The notes below the pieces were generated by a model. The model ran no database searches. It worked only from the letters and a program-made list of their open reading frames with translations, and was not told the origin of the DNA. The position numbers and the translations under genes were made by a program. 13,981 bases of DNA from Baffinella frigidus (Eukaryota > Cryptophyceae > Cryptomonadales > Baffinellaceae). Within the stretch, counting starts at the first letter, position 1. The number at the start of each line of letters is the position of its first letter. Positions 1 through 7,112 of the stretch are shown here, one piece after another. The stretch covers positions 623,899 to 637,879 of the forward strand of contig MU646430.1 of the NCBI GenBank assembly GCA_026770585.1, given 5' to 3'.

Positions 1-345
1 CCTCCCAGCATCATCCCGACCTCAGCATAGACCACGGCAGCTCTGGTGATGGTTCACAGGTGGTAGGCAACACTCTCATCACCCTTCAAGGACGAATCCC
101 CGCCCCCCGCCCCCCCCAAAATGGCAAATCCGCACCTGAAAGAACCCAGCAAACGCTGGATGCAGCAGGCCTCCCCGCACCGGCCCGACCTCATCAGAGA
201 CCACGGCAGCTCAGGTGATGGTTCTAAGGTGGTGGGCAACACTCTCATCACCCTCCAAGGACGGAATCCGAGCCCACCCCCCCCCCAAAAAACTAGGTGA
301 CCCGCACCTGGGAAACACCAGCAAGCGTTAATGCAGGCCTCCCGA
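1..345. repeat. 169-bp tandem repeat, two units plus a partial third
   Basis: The segment from about 31 and the segment from about 200 are near identical (accacggcagct, ggtgatggttc and caacactctcatcaccct occur in both), giving a period of about 169 bp. Unit boundaries fall near cctccc at 1, 170 and 338. Each unit has a homopolymer C run (about 111-118 and 277-286) that differs in length, as expected of slippage. No coding function is apparent; the frames crossing it are proline- and glycine-rich chance frames. Confidence 0.85.
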
Positions 346-960
346 CACCGCCCCTAGCACAGAGTGCACCCACAAAGTGCCCCTGAGCCCCATACCACAG
401 TTTGAGACACCTCCGGGTCCAGGAAGCAGCTGAATCCCCGGCACAGCCGCACCCTGTGAAAAGCCCCCAAGCGATCCCCGCCCAGTTGCCCGCATGGAGC
501 GCCAGTGGGGGCGGGGTTGGCGAGCGCCGGGCACAGAGAACACACCTGGGAGCACGGCGGACCGATGGCGCGCAGCAGCCGCTCTCAGGAAGACAGCCCC
601 GACCACACAGATCGGTTCCCGCTTCTGCCTCGTCTCTCGTCGGTTTTGATGGTCAAAATCAGAATTATGGGGGATAAATTATACCAAAATCGACCGCGCC
701 GAAATCGATGCCTTATTTTCGACCCTTAATTAAATTCGCATTACCCGGGTATAAATTATACCCTCTTTTCGGGAGGAACGTACCCGTATACCACGGCACC
801 GTATACGTACTTATTGCCCTCTTAAGTTGCCTCTGGTCTTTCATATACGTATGTAGACAGGCCAGATGCTTTAAGTTGACAGGAAAAAAAGCCTGTCAAC
901 TTAAATTGTTCGGCATGATGGCATGCGGGCGCGATGCGACGTCTATGATGCGACCTTTGG
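346..960. other. Non-genic stretch with an AT-rich island and small inverted repeats
   Basis: I recognise no gene here. The base composition drops to an AT-rich island at about 640-790, inside otherwise GC-rich DNA. The island holds two copies of ataaattatacc (about 674 and 751). It also holds a 17-nt palindrome at 747-763 and a 7-bp stem (CGTATAC/GTATACG, 785-791 with 801-807). The open frame across 708-968 has no recognisable motif, and its C-terminal part runs through a hairpin, so I treat it as chance. Confidence 0.5.
870..905. repeat. Perfect 14-bp hairpin built on AAGTTGAC
   Basis: TTTAAGTTGACAGG at 870-883 pairs perfectly with its reverse complement at 892-905 across an 8-nt A-rich loop. 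The core AAGTTGAC/GTCAACTT recurs many times further right, for example near 8933, 10190, 10978, 11504, 11537 and 12064. This suggests the terminus of a short dispersed element, not a gene-specific terminator. Confidence 0.8.
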
Positions 961-1580
961 TAACCTGAAGCAGCGAGGAGAGTGCCAGGGCTCTGGCCCT
1001 GGCCACGAGCACGCCGCAGCACTCTCGGGTGCTGTGTGCTGTCGCCACTCGTCTCTGACATGCGGAAAGAAGGTGAACACTGTCTGAGACACACATCCCC
1101 CCTCGCTCTCCCTCCCTCTCTCCCTCCCTCTCTCCCACCTCGCCGGGACCCCCGCTCCGACCCACGGCACTGGAGAAGCTGCGTCAGGAGTAAGCAGGTG
1201 CGCAACGGCATCCTTACCTCTTCTCACCGGGTGCAGCGCTCCCTCACTCGGCCTCGTGCCAAGCAACCGCGTGCTCACTGTCTTGCCTCGCCGCGTGTGC
1301 GTGTTCCCGCGGCGCATCTTTGCATCTCTCCGCGCATGGAATTGCCCATTGACTTGCCCTGCTGAATTCCGCCCCAACCCCATGCGGCGGACCCCCCCGC
1401 CAGCCTCTTTCTGCATCCTGGCTCGCCCTGCCCACCTGCTGCGCATCACACAGCTGCCCCACGACGGGAGGGATTCTCAGGTCCTTGGTGTTTTCACCAC
1501 CCCACGACCACAATGTAAAGTAATAAATCGACTCTACCTCGATGCCGTGACGCCTCTACGCATGCCGTGCCTTACCCTGC
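961..1580. other. Non-genic GC-rich stretch with nested stems and a pyrimidine tract
   Basis: No gene is recognised. A nested fold is visible at 979-1034: outer AGAGTGC/GCACTCT (979-985 with 1019-1025), inner CCAGGG/CCCTGG, and an overlapping CAGCAC/GTGCTG stem. It does not fit a tRNA cloverleaf. About 1098-1141 is an almost pure C/T tract. The long open frames on both strands here are low-complexity Arg/Pro-rich translations without domain motifs. Confidence 0.45.
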
Positions 1581-1582
1581 GC

Positions 1583-1636
1583 ACGGGCGCTATCTCGCGA
1601 GATAGCGCCCGTAAAGGATCCTCGAGGATCCTTTAC
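1583..1636. repeat. Two overlapping perfect loopless palindromes
   Basis: Bases 1583-1612 form a 30-bp perfect palindrome centred on 1597/1598 (TCTCG|CGAGA at the centre). Bases 1611-1636 form a second, 26-bp perfect palindrome centred on 1623/1624 (GATCCTC|GAGGATC). They share two bases. Both lie at the left edge of the fold-back cluster that continues to about 2540. Confidence 0.9.
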
Positions 1637-2385
1637 AGTGGGCCTATCCTTTGGATCCTACCGCGCGGGGGGGGGGGGTGATGCCTTGTAAGCGAGGTAC
1701 CCATGTGGGCCTACTGTACCTGTCCCTCGCGTCACAGAGAAGGACAGCCCAGCCTCGGAGAGGCCACCATTTCAGCAGGCCTATCCCCTAGGACCCTGCA
1801 AGGGGTACCTGGGCTATCCCTCAAGTGGCGAGGAGGTCTTAAAGGACCCCCTACAGGTCCTCTCGCACTATCTGCTTATACTGGGGATCTGCCCTCTTCT
1901 CTCCGCGCAAGGCTGCCACAACAGCCGCTCGATCTCCTCTCTAGAGGATCGCACGCCGTCACCTTCCTCGGGTGCGAGCTGCCCTGTCCCTAGGGACAGG
2001 CCTACTGTAAAAGCCCCCCAGGCAGACACCCCAGGACCGCTGTAGGGTCCTAGAGATAGGCCTACAGTAAAGGCTCCTAGGAGGGTGCACCCCTCTGTCT
2101 CGCACCCTGCTAGCTAGGAGGGTGCGAGGAGTCGTTACATTAGGCCTATCCTTCGGACCATAAGGTGGTCCTGGGAGGGTGGGGTGACGCCTTGTAAGCG
2201 ACCTCTGTGGGCCCACTGGAGAAAGGGACAGGGAGCACCGTTGCCCTGTCCCTTGCCATGTGTCCCTTTATCGGGCCCACCTCGGAGAGTAAAGATGTCG
2301 GGTACACCTGGCCTAGGAGCCTTTACAGTAGGCCTATCCCTAGCTAGGGCCCTAAGGCGGTCCTGGTGGTTGGGAGGGGGGGGGT
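1629..2385. mobile_element. Nested fold-back / miniature element cluster
   Basis: A block at about 1629-1717 (cctttacagtgggcctatcc, then a G-run, then gccttgtaagcga) is repeated directly at about 2134-2220. Bases 2055-2081 and 2312-2338 form inverted arms matching at 26 of 27 positions (TAGGCCTACAGTAAAGGCTC type). Weaker pairing continues outward to about 2008 and 2385. Inside lie an 18-bp palindrome at 1983-2000, a 10-bp stem at 2099-2108/2119-2128 and an 11-bp stem at 2223-2233/2244-2254. I see no transposase, so this looks like stacked non-autonomous elements. Confidence 0.7.
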
Positions 2386-2424
2386 CCATGTATTCCAGGC
2401 ACCCCTAAAGATTGCGCGTGACCT

Positions 2425-2535
2425 TTATCCCTCAAGTGGCGAGGGGGTCAATTTTGACCCCCAAGAGGTCCTAGGCAGGTCCTAGCTAGGGCCCTACGGT
2501 AGGGCGTATGGGCCTACTCGCCACTTAAGGGATAA
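2425..2535. mobile_element. Family-2 miniature inverted-repeat element (copy 1)
   Basis: The 19-bp terminal repeats TTATCCCTCAAGTGGCGAG and CTCGCCACTTAAGGGATAA match at 18 of 19 positions. TA at each end is consistent with a TA target duplication as in Tc1/mariner-type miniature elements, although that assignment is inference. Next to the left terminus is a perfect 9-bp hairpin (2443-2451 with 2454-2462). The interior carries the block cctagggccctacggtaggg, shared with copies at 7891 and 8308. A lone left end occurs at about 1814-1833. Confidence 0.8.
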
Positions 2536-2565
2536 GAACACGGGTGCTCCAATATCATAGCCCCA

Positions 2566-2672
2566 TGTACTACAGAACCAGTTCCGGTGTCCGCCTTTGT
2601 TGGGAGCGCGAAGAACCTCAACGACCTAAAGGACTCTCACATTCACACGAACAGACCTGCCCGCCTCACGCG
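2566..2672 (+). CDS. Possible short exon, unrecognised protein
   Basis: An open frame runs to a good splice donor (GTAAGT from 2673). In frame it reads SAFVGSAKNLNDL and then SHIHTNRPARLTR, which looks more protein-like than the surrounding frames. An AG lies at about 2559-2560, but no clear polypyrimidine tract precedes it. A diverged copy of the last third (ttacatccacacgaaaacac) occurs near 2930-2965 and reads YIHTKTPAGL. I do not recognise the family, and the downstream exon was not found. It may be a gene relic cut by the element at 2753-2875. Confidence 0.25.
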
Positions 2673-2752
2673 GTAAGTGCCACTGCTGTATCCTGAGTGC
2701 AGTTTTGTCCCTACCCGTACCCACATCTCGACAGCTCTCTCCAGCTATTCAA

Positions 2753-2875
2753 TACCGGGCTACCTCGCTCATGAGAAAGCGCCCCCACCCCCCAGGACCA
2801 CCATAGGGCCCTAAGCACAGGTCTAGTGTAGGGTCCTAGGAGGGGGCTCTTTCTTGTGAGCGAGGTACCCCTGTA
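2753..2875. mobile_element. Family-1 miniature inverted-repeat element (copy 1)
   Basis: The ends are diverged versions of TACAGGGGTACCTCGCTCAT and its reverse complement, flanking a C-rich then G-rich interior with ggaccaccatagggccctaag. It is about 123 bp, like the other copies (8030, 8592, 8802). No open frame is conserved between copies, so it is non-autonomous. Confidence 0.8.
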
Positions 2876-3078
2876 GCTCTGTCCAGGTATCGATCTCACA
2901 TGTACATGTATTGAACCTGTGCTCTTTCTTACATCCACACGAAAACACCCGCCGGCCTCTCTAGCAGCAATCACTCTCGGAAACAGAGGGCGTCCGAGAC
3001 CGAGTGAACTTCGGGCGCCATGGAGGATCGAGGAGCAGAATTCTTTAAGTTGATTATTTGACTTTACGCCTACATAAA

Positions 3079-3213
3079 GCTCTCTCGCTCGCTCTCGCTC
3101 GCGCTCTCTCTTGCTCGCGCTCTCTCTCACTCCCTCTCTCGCTCGCGCTCTCTCTAACTCTCTCTCTCTCGCTCGCTTTCTCGCTCGCTCTTGCGCTCTC
3201 TCTCACTCACTCT
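3079..3213. repeat. CTCTCGCTCG-rich low-complexity tract
   Basis: About 135 bp consist almost entirely of CT and CG steps in patterns such as ctctcgctcgcgctct, without a strict unit length. Translations give Leu/Ser/Ala or Arg/Glu strings of no biological meaning. Strand asymmetry is strong, with purines nearly absent on the plus strand. Confidence 0.9.
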
Positions 3214-3860
3214 CTGATGAGGCAGACGATCAGAGAATGAGTGATGGGGCAGGCGATCAGAGCCTAGCCGTTGTAATGGTTGCGGAGCTCCACGTAGCTG
3301 CCCAGACGCGCCGAACAGTCAGAGCTGCTGCCCCTCTCCGCATCGTCAAGGGGGAACCCACGCAGGCGTGCGACTGAGTGTACCACTTAGCAGCCACCGG
3401 TTCCTTCGGGATTCCCGTTCATACGGCAAATCATTTTGCCAGAAATGCGACCAATCTTCCCCGGAAATCCGGGTAAGATTGGCGTCGGGCACTTTTGAAT
3501 GGGAGAGTGATTCGCAGGGGACAAGCTCTTAGCTACCACTCTGCAAAAACGTGTTCGGTAGTTCGCAGGGAATCGGGACCTCCGATGCAGCCACTCAGCG
3601 ATGTGGTGATGCTGGCTGCGGAAGTGCACTGCCACCAGACTCAGGTCAGTTGCAAAGACCCACTTCGAATCCACAGATTCATGTCAGACCCGCGACACGC
3701 CTGCTCCCGGCACCATCAAGCATGCAGCAACCCTGCCTTGGTCGAAGTAACACGCGATTCCAGTAGCGCACAGTTCGGAGGTGCACTGCCACCGCCCAGA
3801 CTCACTTCAGCCCTCCAATGATAACCTGCTCAATGCGGCTTCCCCTTACCCCCGTTGCAG
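3214..3860. other. Non-genic stretch with diverged repeats and two hairpins
   Basis: No gene is recognised. Diverged repeats are visible: ggcagacgatcagag near 3221 with ggcaggcgatcagag near 3248, and gtgcactgccacc twice (about 3625 and 3780). Hairpins lie at 3425-3440 (GGCAAA/TTTGCC, 4-nt loop) and at 3451-3482 (8+5 bp with one mismatch, loop AAAT). Two overlapping plus-strand frames here show no domain motif. Confidence 0.45.
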
Positions 3861-3862
3861 CA

Positions 3863-3990
3863 ACCCTACCTGCGTCCTGAACCCTGAACCTTGACCGATC
3901 AACCATAAACTTTGAAACCTCGACCCTCAACCCTGAACCTCTAACCCTAAACCATATCCGCAACACTGAACCCCAAACCCAGCACGCGCT
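3863..3990. repeat. Degenerate telomere-like repeat, C-rich strand on plus
   Basis: The block consists of variants of CCCTAAA/CCCTGAA (aaccctgaacc, ctaaccctaaacc) with many substitutions. It lies downstream, in the minus sense, of the exon fragments at 4076-4490, so it could belong to an intron or 3' flank of that gene. Confidence 0.8.
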
Positions 3991-4021
3991 TTCAGCAGCG
4001 CACGGCTATCAAGCCAGGAGC

Positions 4022-4490
4022 ACCTTGGATCTCGCCTAGGCGTTAGGGTTCCAGGTTCAGGGTTTAGAGTTTTACCTTGGATCTCGCAAATGTGGCGCTG
4101 GCACTTGAAAGCCTCCCAGTCCCGCACTCTCTCGAACGACACTAGCCCCTCCCGCATCGACCACCCCACCTGGCCCCGACCAAATCCATCAGATTCCACT
4201 AGGCTCCGTGCTTTATGATTCTGGGGTGGGTCCGTCACGAAAGGGGTGCAAATAAAATGTTTCCCGGGTTTCTGCGATTTGGGGGTTAGGGTTTAGGGTT
4301 TGGGGTTGGGGAGGCTGCCTCGACAGAGAGAGACATGTCGCGGTACCCCCCGCTCTTGCTGTCAACGTAGGTCTCATCGAACCTGGTTTGGGGCTCATGG
4401 TTCAGGGTTTGGGGGATCGGGGTTCAGGGTTCAGGGTTCAGGTTTAGGGTTCAGGGTCTCGAACCTGTTCTTGATTGCAGTGATCCGCCC
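4022..4490 (-). CDS. RelA/SpoT-fold-like gene fragment in three minus-strand exons
   Basis: Three short exons join in phase on the minus strand: 4465-4490, 4319-4382 and 4076-4169. Together they read through KNRFDETYVDSKSGGYRDM, then VGWSMREG, and end at RHICEIQ. An (IK)NRF segment, then GGYRD, then a strand ending in CEIQ recalls the nucleotidyltransferase region of RelA/SpoT-type proteins, where NGYRS and EVQIR occupy like positions. It also recalls related eukaryotic proteins of unknown role. That link is inference from short motifs. Junctions: exon 1 to 2 is AACAG|gttcga to ccag|GTTCGA, phase 2. Exon 2 to 3 would need a GC donor (GAG|gcagcc) to gccag|GTGGGG. Exon 3 ends CAAG|gtaaaa. The intervening DNA is largely telomere-like. 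The 5' and 3' parts are not found, so the gene may be broken. Confidence 0.5.
4024..4075 (-). other. 52-nt telomere-like intron candidate with 14-bp junction duplication
   Basis: On the minus strand GCGAGATCCAAGGT occurs at 4074-4087 and again at 4022-4035. Between the copies lies DNA rich in CTAAACCCTGAACC. Using AG|GT in both copies removes the insert exactly and restores the uninterrupted sequence. Whether it is spliced is unknown. The restored frame meets a stop about ten codons on, so the second junction may itself be an older donor. Confidence 0.5.
4170..4318 (-). other. Intron candidate with telomere-like core
   Basis: This lies between the exon reading GGYRDMSLSVE and the exon reading VGWSMREG. 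In the sense direction it begins gcagcctcccc, continues with ccaaaccctaaaccctaac and ends gggccag. The donor would be GC, not GT; a lost or mutated donor is equally possible. Unlike its two neighbours it shows no clear flanking duplication. Confidence 0.4.
4383..4464 (-). other. 82-nt telomere-like intron with 9-bp flanking duplication
   Basis: CAGGTTCGA (minus) occurs at the 5' boundary (TCGAACCTG on plus, 4459-4467) and at the 3' boundary (4377-4385). The insert between them is built of ccctgaaccctaaacc-type units. AG|GT inside each duplicate gives donor and acceptor, and removal restores KNRFDETY in frame. This is the clearest case in the window of a telomere-like insert placed as an intron. 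Confidence 0.65.
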
Positions 4491-5235
4491 CTGAACCCTT
4501 AACCCTAAAACCTAAACCCTAAACCCTAAACCGTAAACCCTAAATACTTAACCCTATGGCCTAAACCCTAAACCCTAAACCCTAAACACTTGACCTGAAC
4601 TCCTGAACCCTGAACCCTCAACCCTCAACCCTCAACCCTCAACTCTAAATCCTAAACCCTAAACCCTAAACCCTGAACCCTAAACCCTAAACCCTAAACC
4701 CTAAACCCTAAACCCACAACCCTCAACCCCAAACTCTAAACCCTGAAACCTGATCCAAAACCCTAAACCCTAAACCCTAAACCCCGACACGGAACCCAGA
4801 AACCAAAACTCAAGCACTAAACCCTAAACGCTAAACCCTTAACCTGAACCCCTGAACACTGAACCCTGAACCCTAAACCCTAAACCCTAAACCCTAAACC
4901 CGAAAAACGAAAAACGAAAACCGAAAACCGAAACCCGAAAACCGAAAACCGAAAACTGAAACCCTGCACCCTAAACCCAGACCCCAGAACTCAAAACCCA
5001 AAACCCAAAACCCTAAACCCAGAACCCTAAACCCAAAACCCTAAACCCAAAACCCCAAACGCTAAACCCAAAACTCCAAAGCCTAAACTCTAAGGCCTAA
5101 ACACTAAACCCTAAACCCTAAACCCTAAACCCTATATCCTAAACCCTAAACCCTGGACCCTAAACCTTCACAACCCTCAACCCTAATCCCTGTACCCTAA
5201 AACCCAAATCCTAAACCCTAACCCTAAACCTTAAG
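4491..5235. repeat. Degenerate telomere-like array, CCCTAAA on the plus strand
   Basis: Long runs of exact CCCTAAA (for example 4673-4710 and 5105-5130) are mixed with CCCTGAA, CCCTCAA, CCCAAAA and CGAAAAC variants. The 4905-4955 stretch is a homogenised AAACCGA/AAACGA subarray. It abuts the minus-strand exon at 4465-4490, so in that gene's sense the repeat reads TTTAGGG and its TTCAG|GG provides the putative acceptor. Divergence among units argues for an old interstitial array, not an active chromosome end. Confidence 0.95.
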
Positions 5236-5249
5236 CTGTCAGGTTTCAG

Positions 5250-5395
5250 GAATAAAAGTTTAGGGTTTATGGTTCAGGGTTCAGGGTTTAGAATTTAAGG
5301 TTTAGGATTTGAGATTTTAGGGATTAGGGTTTAGGATTTAGGGGTCAGGGTGTAGGGTTTAAAGTTTAGGGTTCAGGGTTTGGTGTTGAGTGATC
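5250..5395. repeat. Telomere-like array, TTTAGGG on the plus strand
   Basis: The repeat strand switches within about 15 bp at 5236-5250 (ttaagctgtcaggtttc). After the switch, units such as gtttagggtttatggttcagg dominate. The order C-rich then G-rich on one strand is opposite to that expected of two chromosome ends fused end to end. Confidence 0.9.
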
Positions 5396-5544
5396 AGTGG
5401 TCGGCCGGGGGTTCCATCTACAGGGGAACCTCGTCCATCAAAGACGGTTCTCACAAAAACGAAGCGTTTTGTAGGTGTGGCGGTTCTCAATAAATAAAAA
5501 CCGTTTCCCCACGCACTTTTTACTTCAAAAGCACTTGAGTGTTT
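5396..5544. other. Unique island inside the telomere-like array
   Basis: About 150 bp of non-repeat DNA is rich in short inverted repeats: GGTTCC/GGAACC near 5410-5435, ACAAAAACG/CGTTTTGT near 5454-5473, and CGGTT/AACCG near 5490-5510. ggttctca occurs twice. No open frame or RNA family is recognised. Confidence 0.7.
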
Positions 5545-6765
5545 AGGGTTCAGGGTTCAGGTTGAGGGTGCAGGAATTAGGGTTTCGGGTTTAGGGTTTC
5601 GGGTTTCGGGTTTCGGGTTTCGGGTTTAGGGTTTCGGGTCTAGGGTTTAGGGTCCAGGGTTCAGGGTCCAGGGTCTAGTGTTGAGGGTTGAGGGTCTAGG
5701 GTTGAGGGTTTAGGGTGTAGAGTGTACGGTTTAGGGTTCAGGTTTTGGGTTTACGATGTAGGGTTCAGGGGTTAGGGCTCAGGGTTTAGGGTTCAAGGTT
5801 TAGGGGTTACGGTTTGGGATTTGGGGTTCATGTTTTAGTGTTTAGGGTATTGGATCTAGGGTTTAGAGGTTAGGGTTGAAGGTTTAAAGTTTAGAGTTTA
5901 GGGTTTAGGGTTTGGAGTTAAGGGTTCATGGTTTAGGGTTTACAGTTTAGGATTCAAGGATAAGTGTTTAGGGGTGAGCGTTTAGTGTTTAGGCTTTAGA
6001 GTTTAAGGTTGAGTGTTGAAAGGTTCAGGGTTTATGGTCTGGGGGTTTAGGGTTTAGGGTTTAGGGTTCAGGGTTCAGGGTTTAGGTTAGGGTTTAGGGT
6101 TTAGGGTTTAGGGTTTAGGGTTTGGGGTTAAGAGCGTAGGGTCTAGGGTTTAGAGTTCAGGGCTTAGGGTCCAGGGTCTAGGGGTTACGGTTTAGGAATT
6201 GGGGTTGATTTTTTGGGGTTTAGGGTTTTTGGTGAAGGTTTAAGGTGTTAGGGTTTAGGGATTAGGGTTTAGGGTTCAGGGCTAAGGGTTTAGGGTTAAT
6301 GGTTAAGGTTTTTGGGTTTGAGGTTTGACATTTAGGGGGTAGGGTTAAGGTCTACGGTTTAGGGTTTGGGGTTTAGGGTTCAGAGTAAAGAGTTCAGGGT
6401 TTAGTGTTTGAGGTTTAGGTTCTTGTTTTCGGGGGTTGGGTTCAGGGCTTAAGGTGTAGGTTTTGGGGTTTAGGGTTCAGGATGTCGGGTCAGGGTTCAA
6501 GGTCAAGGTCAAGGGTTTAGGGTTTAGAGTTCAAGGTTTAGGGTTTAGGATTTCGGGGAACGGTTTTAGGGTTCAGGATTCAGGTATTAGGTGTCAGGTT
6601 CAGGATTCATTGATGAGGGATTTGGGTTTGTTTAGGGTTCATGGTTTAGGGTTTAGGGTTTAAGGTTTGGGTTGTAATGTCTAGGGTTTACGGTTTACGG
6701 TTCAGAGTTCAGGTTTCAGTGTTCAGTGTTCATTGTTTAGTGTTCATGGTTTAGGGTTTAGGGGT
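5545..6765. repeat. Long degenerate telomere-like array, TTTAGGG on the plus strand
   Basis: About 1.2 kb of variants of TTTAGGG (TTCAGGG, TTTCGGG, TTGAGGG, TTTACGG) contains local homogenised subarrays, such as the TTTCGGG run at about 5583-5635 and exact TTTAGGG at about 6045-6065 and 6090-6125. Frames through it give repeated GFRVQ-type peptides, a known translation artefact of such repeats. The G-rich strand could form quadruplexes. Confidence 0.95.
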
Positions 6766-6789
6766 TAAGGCCTGGAAAGGGGATCTCGA

Positions 6790-7112
6790 AAGCAGGACCC
6801 CCCCCCATCTTCCAAGGACCGCCTTAGGATCCTAGGGACAGGCCTAATGTACAAGGAGAACAGCAACGGCAGTGAGAGCGGCAAGGTTGAGGAGTGAGGT
6901 GGGGCTGGGTGGCGAGTGCGACGGGGAGGGGAGGCGCAGCGAGGGCAGTCAGGCCGAGGATTGACAAATGAGGCTGTTGTTGTTTTTCATGCGTCCCTGA
7001 ATGAATGAGACAGAGCAGGCAAACGTTTTCCCTGCGTTTCTTAATAATAAAGAAAGAGAGGGCGTTTGTTTTCACAAGGCCCGCACCTTATGAGCGAGGT
7101 ACCCCTACATGA
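6790..7112. mobile_element. Disrupted family-1 element
   Basis: A C-run followed by aaggaccgccttaggatcctaggg and caggcctaatgta (6797-6852) resembles the interior of family-1 elements. A right end reading cttatgagcgaggtacccct stands at 7088-7107. The 230 bp between them are foreign, so the element seems to have been split by an insertion or is a chimera. Inside, aataataaagaaag near 7040 could be a chance polyadenylation-like site. Confidence 0.5.

Noticed and set aside
979-1034. Possible tRNA-like cloverleaf
   Set aside because: Nested stems exist, but there is no T-loop GTTCRA, no anticodon-arm geometry and no acceptor pairing of 7 bp at the right distance.
943-1449. 168-codon minus-strand frame
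   Set aside because: It is Arg/Gly-rich and low in complexity across a pyrimidine tract, with no domain motif, and overlapping frames of similar length occur on the other strand. A chance frame in GC-rich DNA.
1256-1681. 141-codon plus-strand frame
   Set aside because: It ends inside the perfect palindromes and a G-run. The composition is what the base composition predicts and no family is recognised.
2711-3130. 139-codon minus-strand frame
   Set aside because: It runs through a miniature element (giving YRGTSLTRK) and the CTCTCG tract (giving RERERERAR), so it is a repeat translation.
3058-3377. Leu/Ser/Ala frames over the CT-rich tract
   Set aside because: They resemble a membrane protein only because of the CTCTCGCT repeat.
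3927-4398. The two long minus-strand frames taken as continuous proteins
   Set aside because: They read through telomere-like DNA (TLNPEPGTL, QTLNPNPQ). Only the exon parts identified at 4076-4169, 4319-4382 and 4465-4490 look coding, and the latter two lie in a different frame from the open-frame track.
4441-4560. Chromosome end-to-end telomere fusion
   Set aside because: The polarity G-rich to C-rich is right, but the 26-bp spacer matches an exon in phase with the next one, and the repeats are too degenerate to be a recent fusion.
6463-6663. Open frame of GFRVQGLG-type repeats in the telomere-like array
   Set aside because: It is a translation of TTTAGGG/TTCAGGG variants. No start context or unique sequence is present, and the same peptide arises anywhere the repeat stays open.
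6853-6895. Acidic C-terminal exon reading KENSNGSESGKVEE then stop
   Set aside because: It is very short, with no acceptor clearly supported and no upstream exon found.
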